A stretch of 64,000 nucleotides of DNA from Prochilodus magdalenae (lineage: Eukaryota; Chordata; Actinopteri; Characiformes; Prochilodontidae). Positions 13,501 to 27,200 of this stretch are shown here, in pieces (position 1 is the stretch's first letter; each line of letters opens with the position of its first letter). Below the pieces are notes generated by a model, which was given only the letters and a program-made list of their open reading frames with translations, ran no database searches and was not told the origin of the DNA. The translations under genes and the position numbers were made by a program. The stretch covers positions 213,501 to 277,500 of the forward strand of contig JAMWET010001051.1 of assembly GCA_024036415.1 (NCBI GenBank), in the 5' to 3' direction.

Positions 13501-16500
13501 TAGCTCACCGACAAATAATGTAAGTCACTCATGCAATGTATTATTCAATCTGAGACTGTTTTAGATAAATTGCTTTTTTGTCTTAAGCTACAGCATGCAT
13601 GTCACTGTTCACCTGTTCACATGTAACATCAAAGAAACTAGGTATTTATTTGTTTACCTGCCATGCAGATGCAATGGAAGCCTCCAATTTGATCCAGGCA
13701 GGTAGCATCATTCTGGCACGGGTTGGACAAGCACTCGTTGACGTCTAATTCGCAGCGCGGCCCCACATAACCCTGCTGGCATTTACACTGGAACGATCCC
13801 TTGGTGTTCAGACACTTTCCTGCATGCTCACATGGGTTTGCTATAGGGACATTCAGCAAACAACAAGGTCTTTGAAACATTCCACAGTCATGAACTAACA
13901 CACTATCAAACACAAAGTCAGCAAAAATGCCTGGGATCTGTTTTATGCACACAAAACTCAAGGTAGTTACACACTCACCCATAGCGCATTCATCAACATC
14001 CTGGTCACAGGCGGAGCCAATGTAGCCCAGAGGACAGGTGCAGATGGCCTTGCCACTGACTGGGTTGGTGTCACAATTGGAGCCTTTCTGACACGGGTTA
14101 CTAATACAGGCATTGTTCAAGTGGCACAGCAAACCTAGATTAGATATGGAATTGGAGAATCAGATGGAGAAGTAGGTTCGTAAATAGCACTTAGTACTTA
14201 GTAATAGCGTTTTGGTACTGATTTGGGCTCCTAGTACTTACTGTTGAATACACTTTTAAAAATGATCAAAAAATGACATCTCAATTCCTCAGATGTCAAC
14301 TACAATCCTAGGGTTCCACCATCCTGCAAAGTTTAGCTCCAACTTGTGTAAGTGCCAAGCTGGATCCAAGACCAGGACCAAGACAAGGCTGAGGCCAGAT
14401 CAGGTAAGTAGTTTGTAGTTAATTGTACTTAAATATCTTTTATATTTTACTTTGTATATATTAATACATGATATAACACTTTATATGTTGTAAAATATCA
14501 CATTAATACTGTATATACAGTATACAGCCAAAAACATCGTTATTGTTATTTGATTGTAGCTCTGCAGCTCTGTGATGTTTTTTCTCTACAAAGTTTTAAA
14601 ACACAACAGTTTATCTCATCGCTCTGAAAAACATGATGAATATGTATCTAAACCTGTCAAAATTAGTCAGAACTCATTTTCAGCTTTCCTCTGTTCAACA
14701 TCCAGTGACAATATTCATTTTTAATATGCATTATTATTCAGCTTGTAGTCAGCCCAGGTAATAATTTCAGAGTCCACCTTTCCAATACATACATATAGTC
14801 TCTAGTTTATGGTCTCGAGACTCTGGGTAAGTACTGGCTTAAGGTGGACTCTGAAAATATTACCTGAGCTGACCAGAAACTAAATCTAACATGCCAGATC
14901 TTATTTATTGGTAATAGCTAATCAATGCTGCATTTATTTAAGGACTTTAAAATTTGGAGATTTGTGTTAATGCTGTGTCACAAATCATCACAAAACAAGC
15001 AAATGCATGAACAGCAATAAAAGTCACACATTTGTCATGTTTTTCGTTAACCCACAGAAAACTCTGATTACACAAGTTGACTTGCCTGCAGGTTTAAATG
15101 AGTCTATAAAAAGATTGCTGGTACATTCTTTAATTTGACAAAATTACTTAATGCCTTAATACTACTACTACTAATAATAGCACTATGTGCCATGTGATAG
15201 AATTAAATTCACTAGGGTGGTAGACCCCTCAGACTATACTCGGCACTAATGATACAACTGGAACTAAAAGTTCAAACCTGTGCGACCAGGAGGGCATTCG
15301 CAGACAAAGGAGGCCACCCGATCATGACAAGTAGCTCCTGCTTGGCAAGCAGCGTCTACGCAGTCATCGATGTTCTTGCTGCAGTCATCACCCGACCAGC
15401 CGTTTACACACACGCAGTTGTATCCACCCTGGGTGTTGAGGCAAGTGCCACCATTCTGACAGGAGTTGGGCATTAGATCGCACTCGTTGACGTCTTCAGT
15501 GCAGAACTGACCTGTAGGACATCATTGCTGTGAGACCTGTGATGTGTACGCTCCAAGCTTCCAAGGAACCCAACAAATATCAAAACTCCAAACACTAGGT
15601 TGCTGTGTTACACCTTTTCTGGAAAGAATGCTTTTCACTTTAATTGTTGATTTTTATTCAGGGCAGATTGTAAGCTGACCTACTGTATTGTAGCCATGTA
15701 AGCAGAACATAAACAGACAGAACTCTTACCGGTCCATTCTGGTTTGCACTGGCAGTTGTAGGTGTTGACTCCATCTACACAGGTCCCTCCGTTAAGGCAA
15801 CGATGGTCTGGACAGTCATCAATGTTCTCCTCACAGTTCTGACCACTGAAACCTAAGGGAGAAGAATAATGTTGCCTGCTCACTCCAGGTTCCAAAACAG
15901 CTAGGTGTTTATTTAACTTCAGAATGGAATGAAACATGAAACAAACAGCACATATACAAACCATTATATAGATCCAAATGTGATTTTCCTATACGCTGAA
16001 TATATCCCCTATCTTTTAAACAGCTTCTAAATATTTATATCAGCTTTACAAAAGGCTGAACAACAGATTCTCACATTCTATTGTTTTTTACTTTAAACAA
16101 TGAGATGCAATGTTTGTGAAACCCACCGTTACATACTAAAACAGTCGTTAGCGTTCTTGCGGTCAACGGTCTTCCTTTTCTGGGAAGAATGGCAGTGCCA
16201 GGTCTCAAGTCAGAAGTACCGATGACAACGGAGCCAACTGACACTAACCACAGTTTCCTTCGATTTCTCTTCAGAACCAGCAGCTATGAAACATCCCTAA
16301 ACTGTGTCCCTTAAAACATCCTACATTAACCTGATGACAGATCTAACCAATTTGGTTATGAATATGTTACTCATAGGTAAAGCTGTGAAGGAGGATGAAT
16401 GAAGTAAGGACCCTTAATGCTGGACTGTTATCTTGAGTTCCTCAGGGCTCAATACTTGGTCCCCTGTAGATGTGTTAACATGAGGGAAATTTTGTCTTGT

Positions 16501-16743
16501 CATGAATATGACTTATTGATGGAGCTGTGAATGAAGACAGAAGGATAAGGTTTGAGAGTTGTCTCCTATCACCTTAAGTTTGAGTTCCTCAGCCCTCAAT
16601 AAAAGGTCCACATGCGTGACGTGAGGGAAAGTGTGTATGTGTGTAAGCCCTATGTTCTACCTCATACCCAGAGACAGCACCGTGAGGATGTTGTCGTTCA
16701 GACACTTCCTCACGATAAGCGCTAATGCTTTCCTGCCGACTTG

Positions 16744-16788
<45 letters not shown>

Positions 16789-19700
16789 GCAGGGCTGCAA
16801 TGGGAGTCAACTGCAAAGACTTGTGCTAGGGTGGGCTTACATCATGCTGTCAGGAGAACATGGGAGAGTTGGGAGAGTTAACCTAGCCCAAGTCCCATAC
16901 TAGTGGGAAACACTGACAGTACAATGTTACTATAAAACTGTCAACCCTTCTAAAAGTCTGGCATCATGTTTGACACTGACTGGCTATCACTTGTCTCACC
17001 CCAGTACAAAAGTCCATCTCAGAAATCTTATGAAACCGCTGAGATGCTAATATAAACCCAGCCATGTTCTTAGACTGTGTTGGGTAGAGAGATGTATCTG
17101 TATTCTTTACAGTGGTGGTGAGAGGAATCAGGTGTTTTGCGATGCAGTTATGGCATTTGTATTTACTATCCCAAATGGTCAGAGCACATACACAAGTTAA
17201 TATGTCGTATTGACAACAATAAAATTGTGGTAAACTATTACAAAGTATTTTGTTGTAGAAACATTCTGAAATCACCTCTCAGTCATTAATGGGTTTTAAA
17301 ACTAGACTTAAGACTAAAACCATATGTTAAAGCAACGTCTCGGGTAACAAGGAGTGTGTCCGTAAGCATTTTGTGTAATACCTTTCTGTAGGGAAGCCTT
17401 TGAGACATGAACACCTCCTACATATGGCTCCATATCACCCCCACTTTCTAAGCTTCAGTAGATAGGTGCATTTTTTAAGAATCAGTGGTTATGGGTTGCA
17501 TCTTTGTTACTGCTGTTGTATGTATGATGGACTCATGGGTTTAATAAATTACCCAGCGATTGAACTAGTCAGAAACATATGAATGAGATGTGCTTCCATA
17601 CCTGGCAGACAGGAGCACTCGTAGTTTGTGTCTCCTTTCTGGACGCAGGTTCCTCCGTGGAGGCATGGTGAGGGGCTGCAAGGCTGGTAGAGAGTTTCGC
17701 AATGTTTGCCGGTGTACTCAGTTGGGCAGTTGCAGCGGTAGGTGCCTACTTCGTTAACACACACACCACCGTTCTTGCAGGGAGACGGGCTTAGGGCACA
17801 CTCGTTGACGTCCTGTTTGCACGTCTCACCTGAGAAGAAGAGTGTGCAGGTGCAGATGTAGTGGGAATCAAATGGGCTGCACTGGCCCCCGTTGGCACAT
17901 GGGTTTGAGGCACATGGGTCAGCCTGCTGACAGTTTTTACCTGTAGGAAATCAGAATGACCCAGAAACACCGTGCTTTATCAGACACAGAGCTTAGGAAT
18001 TGGCTAGATGACGAGATGTAACAGATAGTAGATGTACATTATTTATGTTCTTACCCGTCCAGCCTGGAGGACACTTGCACTTGAACGTGCGGACACTAGT
18101 CAGCTCACACGTCCCTCCATTTCCGCATGGCGAGCTGCGGCACGGGTTGTCGGTGGGAGTAAGGCACCGGGGGTCCATGTAGCCCAGATGACACTGGCAG
18201 ACAAAGTCCACTTTGTTGTCACGAATGAAATGCTGGCAAACACCGGCATTCCAGCAGGGATTTGGGAGGCAAGGGCTGGAGAACTGGCATGCTGATCCCA
18301 CAAATTTCTCAGGACACCTGAGAGAAAAAAAACGAACACAAACACATAAATTAGACACCTGATTACAGAGATATACAGAAATCTGTCAGTTTTTTAGAAA
18401 TAATAGTCTAACCACAGCAAACCACATAAACAAGTCACTTGGTCGACAATTCACATGGAATGATTTTAAAAGCTGTCATCAGAATACAGATGAGATGCTT
18501 TTGAACAACATTCGATTTTATAGTACAGTCAGTGAAAATGAATGAAAAACCTTTCAACTGTGCGATGAAGAAGTTCCCAAAAACGAGAATAAAACCGAAC
18601 CAACTACCAACAACCTTTTTTCATTAACTATGAAATACGCATTTGTCATTTGTAGCTGTTCATAACCATAACCCCCTACTGTAGCAGTGGCATTGCACTT
18701 AGAAAACTATGTTGAGACTATTCACTTACAAAAAGGAATTGTGAAACAGTGATTATAAAGCCATACCCAAGACCCAGAAGGGCCATTGTGAAATACAGCA
18801 CACAACCACAAAAGAAGAAGAGAAAATGACTACACGATCAGTGAGGTTTTGTCCAAAGTGTTAGATGGTCATTAAGGTCACAATCCATTTCCCCTAAGCA
18901 AGCATGCAAGATACTACTAATATTTTGATTAATTAACCAAGATACACTTTGTGTAGTTGCTGGGGTTTTATTAACAAAGGCAATAAAATGACCTGATTTT
19001 CAACCCATTTTAATGATTTGTGCAAATAATCAAAAACCTCTATTTCCAAGTTTGAATCCTATTGAGTAAAACATCACCTAAAACCAACACAAATGCAGTG
19101 AACAATGCCATAGACTTGGTTATCTTCATCAAATAGCCAGGAACAAGGGCGTCTTCGACACAGAAATCAGTGAAAAGCTTTTTTTTATGTTGTGGGATTC
19201 CACACGGCTCATTGTAAATTCTGGTTCTCAGTTCTAATCCTGTTTCAAACAGTTGCATGAAAAGCAGCCACCCATCATCAGCTCTTAGGGGGAAATATCT
19301 GCACGGCTCAGCCTTTCTCCACCATTCATTCGCTCAAAGGACAAGGCAGTGTCTATAGCAGAGTCTTTGAACCCAGGGCTAACATTATCAGGGACTTCAA
19401 AGCACCCTTTCCAGCATCTCAATACCTCGTATTCTTCTACAGTAGAAGCTCGTCCAGGCATCAGTCGGGAGCTGGAGGAGTAAATGGACGACTGCACGGT
19501 GAAAAACTTTGCAAAACAAGACCTACACATTTTTCATAAGGGGTTATCGTGAGTTGGCTTAGGCATAAGCAATCACTGGTCTGATTTTACTGCCCTGACA
19601 CAAAAGAGGTGTTTTCCCTGAAGTACGATTGTGCTGAAACAACTTTTTGTTAACGGCACACTCACGCTCACATAGTGGCTGTGGAATACCCTAGGCACAT

Positions 19701-21170
19701 CTTTAGAGCCTGAGGGCAGCCTGAGTGTCCCCTACACATTCCCCCCATGCTTTTCTGCTCTCTGATCACAACAGGGCCCCAGGCTGAGACAGGAGGGAAC
19801 TGTGTTTTTACTATGTCTCTCCCAGGATTAGGATGGCCAATAACCTAAAACCAGGAAAAGAAAACACAGGGGACTGAGAACCAGGCATGCCAAAACCATT
19901 AAAAGCAATGGTGGGAATTGCACCCTTGTCTACTTATGCTACCTTTCCTCTCATTGTCCCTCTGCCATTACTACCCCACACTTATCTGCAGGGTAGTTTG
20001 CAAACAGTGCTAGATTATATCTACAGAAGGGGATCTACATGCCAATTCATGGCAATCTGACTACCATACTTTCAATGTTCCATGGATGTTCCTTTGCTTT
20101 CTCCTTTTTTTTGTACGTTTCTAAGTGAAGTCCAGTTAATGTTTGCCACCAAGGTCTACAAGAGCACATTTTACCTCACTGTTTGATGTAGTATGGAAAA
20201 ACTGCCTAAGTTTAAAATCACGCCATTTAATCCTGAGTCCAGAATGTCCATATCCAGACAGCAAGCTGCAAACACAGTCTTGTTTTTATGATGTTTGTAT
20301 TTATTTATTATTTTATCACTGTGGACGTAAAGCAGCGTGTCTAAACATGGCTGGAAAATAGTCATGAACCAATGCGGCTCTCAGTGGTAAGCACGGTGGA
20401 CACCTTAAATGCCACTCCAAAACAGCCACATTTTTATCTTCCTCCTTGCTGTGGTGTGGTGTATACATCTTTATTGTTTTGCGCTTAAAACATTTTTTAA
20501 AAACATATTAAGATAAAGGTTACCAGGAACAATAAATGATGATAAATTTAGACTGATATGGGCAATATTTTTTAAGCCCCACATACAGAAGTAGTGTCTT
20601 TCAGCACAGTGTTTGGCCACTATACCACACGTCTCGGCATGGAATTCTAGAGGTTCCTGAAGGTGACCTGTGATAATCCGTCTCATACAGCTTGAATATT
20701 CTCACACAGTTCCTGCAGATTTTGCAGTAGGAGTGGAGGTGGAGTGACACCAGGCCTTCTGGACGTGTGGTGCGTGACAACAAACTGTTCATCTTGGCAC
20801 TGACCCCGGTGCCTTCACACATGGATTTGTTGGTTGTCTCCACCAAGACAGAAGCGGGACTCGTCACTGAAGATGACCTGCTGCCATGCTGAGTCGCTCA
20901 TGACAGTCGGGAACGACACCACTGCAATCTTTGGTGACGCTGACGTGGTGTTAAGTGCAGTCGTTGAAATCGTCTGTATGCATGTAATCCTTGCTGGGAC
21001 AGGATGACTCATGGAGGACATCACTGTTTACTGAATGTCCCCAATCATGGGTCTAAGGTGAGTCAGGTACAGTGATAAGGCCCGTCCTTACCCACCAGGA
21101 TTCATTCCTGTCGGTTAATTCCTTCTGGATGTAACTCTTCCAAAAAAATATTATATATATATATACATAC

Positions 21171-21221
<51 letters not shown>

Positions 21222-24200
21222 AGTATTGTTATTACCTTTAACATTCCTGGAAAATAGTTTTAAAACAGTTTGCTTTTTTGAGAGGACTGCTGGTCTTGCA
21301 CTATGAGCTGTGATAATGCAGTGAGCTGCTCTGGATGTCACTGAGAGCACAGTGGTGTTCTGTGCTGGAGTATGCGGCCTTGGGGAGCAGGTGCGCATGT
21401 TAATGAGTGGCCGGCAGCTGCTGGTTCTAGCACAAGCACCCCCCCACCACCACCACTTCTCCACTCTCCTCCTGTAACCCCTCCGCTTAGGGAAAACAGA
21501 GCGGTCGAGGGAGCGAAGGCCCTGAATGGCGTCCCTGCAGCAGGAAGACTCCATCAGAAGAGCCATTGTTCCCGCAGCCATTCAAGAGACGGCCTGACTA
21601 CGGGCCGGGCGCCTCCGTCCACTCCTCATAAGAATTAGTTAAACCTCCCTCTCCTCCTCTCTTTTCCCCCTCCCCTTCCTGCCTTTTCCTGCCCCCCCTC
21701 CATCTTCAGATTCTTGTCAGTGATCCTTTGATCCTTGTTAATTTCTTGCTGGTGATAAAAGCACCACATTAAGTGCACTATGTATTACTTATTTGATGGT
21801 TACTGTTTCAAAATTAAGCATATTTTAAATCCAATATGATAAAATAACTATTATCATTTTCATGACATATTGGGATATTCTCTTCTATAGAAACACTGAT
21901 GATGGTCATGATATACTGAGGAAAACTTACTGTGACATAACTGATCATACAAAATTGTCACATATCATCATGCTGCCTGTCCCTGCCCTTCTCTGTTGCT
22001 CACTGACTCCAGTCATTGCTTGGGTGAAGCCCCCACTGTGCTCTTCCAGATTTGCTACTCACACCCACCCTCCTCTTCCTTCCCTAAATTCTCATTCTCA
22101 TCACAAGTTCAGGAGTCGCCTGTGAATGTGGAACATGGGGTCAAGTCCAAGTCACCAAAGGACACGACTATCTTTGCTTTAATCGCTCTCAGTATTTTTC
22201 AAATTGTAAAGCGCATCCACCTTAGTGAAGTCACTACAGCTAGAAAATTTTATGTGTCTGTTTTGGTGTAACAGTCTGATCAACTGGATCAATCCTAATG
22301 TGACCATCTTAAGCACAGGCAATAGATTTCTCAGTCTGTTCTAAAACAAATCTAGGATTATTAAACCTTTATAATGATAAGCTCATCTGACAAATTAGCC
22401 CACTGTAACTGAAACATACCTAACACTGTGCAATACCTCCACAAGCACAAACAACATCTGTGATTTGATTCGGCATGGACTAGATATTTCTGGATGTAGG
22501 TGACATCAGTGTTCAGCCATTTCAAAGAATAGCTCATTTGGTGAATGCCTTTCAAAATCTGATAAGAATTCCCTGTAGACTGGGATTTTTGCCACTGCTG
22601 GTAGACCTGTATGACCATACGCTTCCATATGCCGGCAAATTCAGCTTCTTTCTTCACACTATGGTCTTTGGCGCACACACAAATACAGTCACTTCTATTT
22701 GTCACTCATTAACATCTGCTTTGCAAGCCATTTTCCACACATTGAACAGGACATTCACTGCACTGTACCACCTCTTCCCAATCTGTGGATCTTGTCACTC
22801 ACACCCAGCAGGTATTTATAGCCCCATCATTCTTGTGCAACGCCATCTCAGAGAGTACTTGGAGCAAAGCCACAGAGGAATTATGTTTGAGAAAGATGAT
22901 CTGTAAATCTGAGGAACCTTTTGAAAGCATGTAAGGATTCTATACCAATATACCAACCAAAATTGTTCTAGTATGGCAACTTAGAATGTTCTAATTTCTA
23001 AAAATGTTTCATTAAAGAAGCAGCATCTTTTTGTGAGTCAAAGAAATGTTCTATTAAGGCATTGACTACGCCAGTTGTAGATGTTTTGGTGTGGGCATTT
23101 AAACTTTAAATATCGCTAAATGGTTGGCATTAGCAGGAATATCTGGAGCCCCATACCTCTCCAACAATCTCTTATTTGGGATTTTGCTGTTATTGTCAGT
23201 TGTGCTTGAGAAAAAAGAAGTTTTAATACAATTTTAGAGGAACAACTGAGGAGGCAGGGCTCTGCTACATTCCACAAAACAATCGCTCAGAGGCTGCGCG
23301 AAATGAGGGATATGAAGCCTGGTTTAAGGGTTTTCCAGATAGTCTGAGGGGAGGAGGCCCTGGTCCGAGCGGAATGTAGCCGTTTACATTAAAAAATTCC
23401 CTCTATCCCATGTCCCCATCCCTGACAGCACTTCTCAGTGGAGACCGCTGGCAGCCGCACTTCACAGACCCCTGAGAAAGATCACACCAACTCTAAAAAG
23501 TCCACTCGGCTAGCTCAGTCTGGCAAACAGTTCCACTTCTGGTGGGGATACGCAAGGTGAATACATAAAGCATGGAGTCAACCTCTCGTGGCTTCTGCTA
23601 GTAAAGCACACATAAGGAGAAAAGTGATGGGGAAGAGTACACAGAGGAGTCGAGCAGAGACAGTTTGCTCTTTAATTTAGCAAAGCCTTGACAAATATGC
23701 TGTCAGCATGAAATCCATCTATTAGAGACAGCGGAGTGCACTCAGAGAGGACATTTATTACAGGCTAGTGACCAAAAGTGTTTAGACTGTATTCACATGG
23801 GTGGTTTGACTTTCAGCATAAAGCTAAATAGTTGTGGTTGCACACAAGTGACAATTCAACTTCTGAACCCCTACTGACATTCATCTTTATTTATAAGACG
23901 TCTTGCGGATTTGGAAAAAAACAAGAAGTGTGTAAATCATCCCTGATTTGTTTGGAGCTTAATGACCACATAGTGACCCTTCTGTTATTATACCTTTACT
24001 ACATGCAACACGGAAACCCCTCTGTCCTTTTGGCTCGTGATGGGATTCCTATTCACTCTGGACACCAGTAGCCCAAATAACAGGTTTCTGCCAGTGCCAC
24101 AATGCTGGCTAGTGTCAGAGCAGATGTTTTGCTGACACCTGACCCTTAGCCAGATGAAACATATGCGGGGGGGGCTGATGTTCCACTCCCTGCAGTCTAA

Positions 24201-27200
24201 TGTGCCATCTGCCATTGAGATTGAGAGGTCGTACAGTGGAGAAGACTGTCTCTCACACACAAAGTTAAACACTAACTCAGATATGCTGTCAAGGCCAAAC
24301 TCCGCCATTCATAAAGGCAGGAAACATGTGCAATGCTTGAGCGAATATGTCTGACAATGATTCAGATTTGGACAATTTTCCTCCCTATCCTAAATGAAAC
24401 AAATTGTGCTGCCTCTAAAGGGTTTACCTCCTTGTTTTTGTACTGGGGCTACAAGCCAGATAAACACAAGCAAATAAAAGGGTAAATAATACCAGTAGAT
24501 ATTGAAAATTAAATTTCAATATAAAAATATCTTTTAATAGTTTATCATAATAAAACCCACACTGAAGTAGACATTCTGATTTAATATAAACTGACAGAAA
24601 TGTGGGGACGGATTCCAAACTTACAGTAGTGTACACAGCAAGTAAAACGGCTTATAATAATAAGCATCATTTAAATTGCAGGTCTTATAATACATTTGCC
24701 TCAAAGTGCATTATATGATTATGGCACTAAGCTGTTATCTACAAAATGAAGTACAGACAAATTGCACAGCTGCTTCTACTTTTTGGCTATATAATGTTTT
24801 AATGCTTACACTACATTAATATCATACATAAAACATTGTCATGCAGGGTTAGAAACCACCTGTCTGAGAATACTTAACAACTTTGACATGGTTTGAGGCA
24901 AGTGTGATGCAGTTTGCATGATGGTAACTGGTGGTTTACAAGCTTCAACAACTTCTTTGCTACATCAGCCTTGTACAGTAGTACCCGTGCAAAACTAAAG
25001 AAGGACATTTGGACCAAACCTGTATTAACTGTGGCAACTGATCAGAAATGGCCTTCTGATTAACTATTCCTATAATATTGGACATTGGCATTGACTTAGA
25101 GCGTATTCATAATAGCTGGTACTGGCATGCAAATGTTTGGTCACCGTTTGTTTGTTACAGTGCTTCTTTTACCACCGACCTGGAATGTTCAACCCTCAAG
25201 CACTGCCAGAACAACACCTTAGCAGTCCACTAGTTTTCAAATCCTCATTTCCTGCAGTTGGGTGTCCTGTCTGATCTTTATGAAACGATGGCCTCGGGCT
25301 CCTCTGCCCCTCTCTGTAATCACAAGGGGAGACCTATCTTTCAAGGCCACATCTGTTAGTGTTCATTAGAGCCATGCTTATTTATCCCTGTTAGTGAAGG
25401 ACCCCATGGGAAAGGCCAGTAACCCCAGGGACAGAACAAGGAGCAAGCATTAGGGACTCAATATGGCACTAATGAATACTGCGTCTGGTGCTTTTACGAG
25501 TCTGGGAACCACATTAGTGTTTTCAGGTGTCCTTTAGAACAGTAAACAAAGTTCTGGGGCTTTTATATGATGGTCCTGGACATTCAGAAGGTACGATTTC
25601 TTTCTAGAATTCAACATTTTTCACATAGCCTCACAGCATTTGGAAGCTGCATGTGGTATTTCTTAAGGCAGCTGCCACTGCTAGAGCTGAATGGCTGAAA
25701 CCACAAGCGCTACGCGTGTATCACATCGCAACAGCCATTGTACTGCATGAATACTTTACCTTGATAGTGATCACTGGTGAAGCAGTGTTCCCTGGGACAG
25801 ATGGCTCAGGTCAAAAGCATCAAATAAAAACAACACGTCTGATTTTTCCTTTTCCTTTTTTGCTTGCCCAGCTGTGCACACAGAACATGATCCGCCACAC
25901 TCTGCTATTTCTGAATGTGTGATCAAAAGTTTTGCAGAATTCCTAAGAGTATACGAGCGCGATCAGCAGTATCGGATTTCTGCGTCAGGAGACAATCCAA
26001 AACAAGTACTTTCACTCAATCGTCACATTATGCAGCCTCATAAGGCCTAGGCCAAACGATTCTTACACCCCCCCTCTTTTTTAAGACATCAGGTCAGTGA
26101 GACGATAATAGACCCCGCACTCCGTCTTCCCTGGCCGTGGAAGTGTGTTTCCTGTATTTGAATGCAGAGAGGAACTCAGAGGAACTCATCCCTGACCGTG
26201 TAAACAAAGCTTGGATTGAAGCACCCGTGCAAAGACAAGAGGCTGCTTTCATATAGTAAGTAGTACATATGTCCAGGGACCAAAAAGATTGACTGTTCTG
26301 ATTGCTTACCCATAAGCTGCTTCTTGCAAAGCCTTGGTATGTGATATTTCATGATTATCATGCTGATTTACATCATCATTCCTGAACATATCAGGGATAT
26401 CATCAATACCTAACAGCACCATGTCCTACGTTTTTGTGGTCTACTTGTATTTCACTTCTTTCCCACCACTCTTAAAATTCCATTTTCAATCCTTTCATTT
26501 TCAAAGAGAATTAGTATCTAGTATCCCTTTCTTTTAAATCATAGATGCAAATGATCTCCATGTCATAATTGGCTGTCCAGTTTTGTGCCGTATGCAAAGA
26601 GCAGTCTGAGCTGAAACACTCCTTATAACTTCAGTGGAAGTTGGAGCTGTAAACTGAAACTTGTGGGTCTTTATTAAAACACAAAAACACTGGGCCTCAC
26701 TCACTATCAATATCATAAGTTTTACCTTACTTAATTTGTTCTAGAGGAAGGTCCTAAGAAAACATCTACATCAGATTCTTGAATGTCAGAACTTTTGTAA
26801 ACACTGTATAACTGGGCTTTAAGAAGAAAGCGAATGGTAGATGAAGCCTATATACGGATACCATGGGATGGACGATGTGTTTAACAATGCTTATATACTA
26901 CATCATTTTTTGTTAGAGAGGGGAAGGAAACTTTTCTGATATAGTCAGTTTTGTCTGTCCAAACTTTTACAACTAAACTGTACTTCTTCAAGTGCTGTGA
27001 CATTTTTGCAATTTTGGCCACATATTTTCAAGTATACTGACAAACAGACAGTATGGTGTTTTGAGGTGTTCTTGATTTTGAGCATCAGTATGCTATACAA
27101 GCTTAGTTAGAGCTTAATGAAATAACGCAGCGCTTCTTAACATGAAACTGTCCAAAGAAAAACAAGTTTACAAGTACAGAGACTCTTTTCACATTTCTAT

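Larger units (their letters stand above)
15853..17601 (-). other. notch1 intron 4
   Basis: 1.75-kb intron. It includes a probable LINE reverse-transcriptase scrap (16390-16640), a (CA)n run (16746-16785) and otherwise unremarkable AT-rich sequence (16900-17600). Confidence 0.8.

Noticed and set aside
4087..19920. Isolated GTGGGAA (RBPJ core) sites at about 4087, 7337, 16904 and 19913
   Set aside because: A 7-mer is expected about eight times in 64 kb on two strands, so isolated hits carry no weight.
22361..22705. 114-codon minus-strand frame in intron 2 as a nested gene
   Set aside because: No recognisable motif, no splice or promoter context, and composition like a decayed transposon. It is left unclassified.
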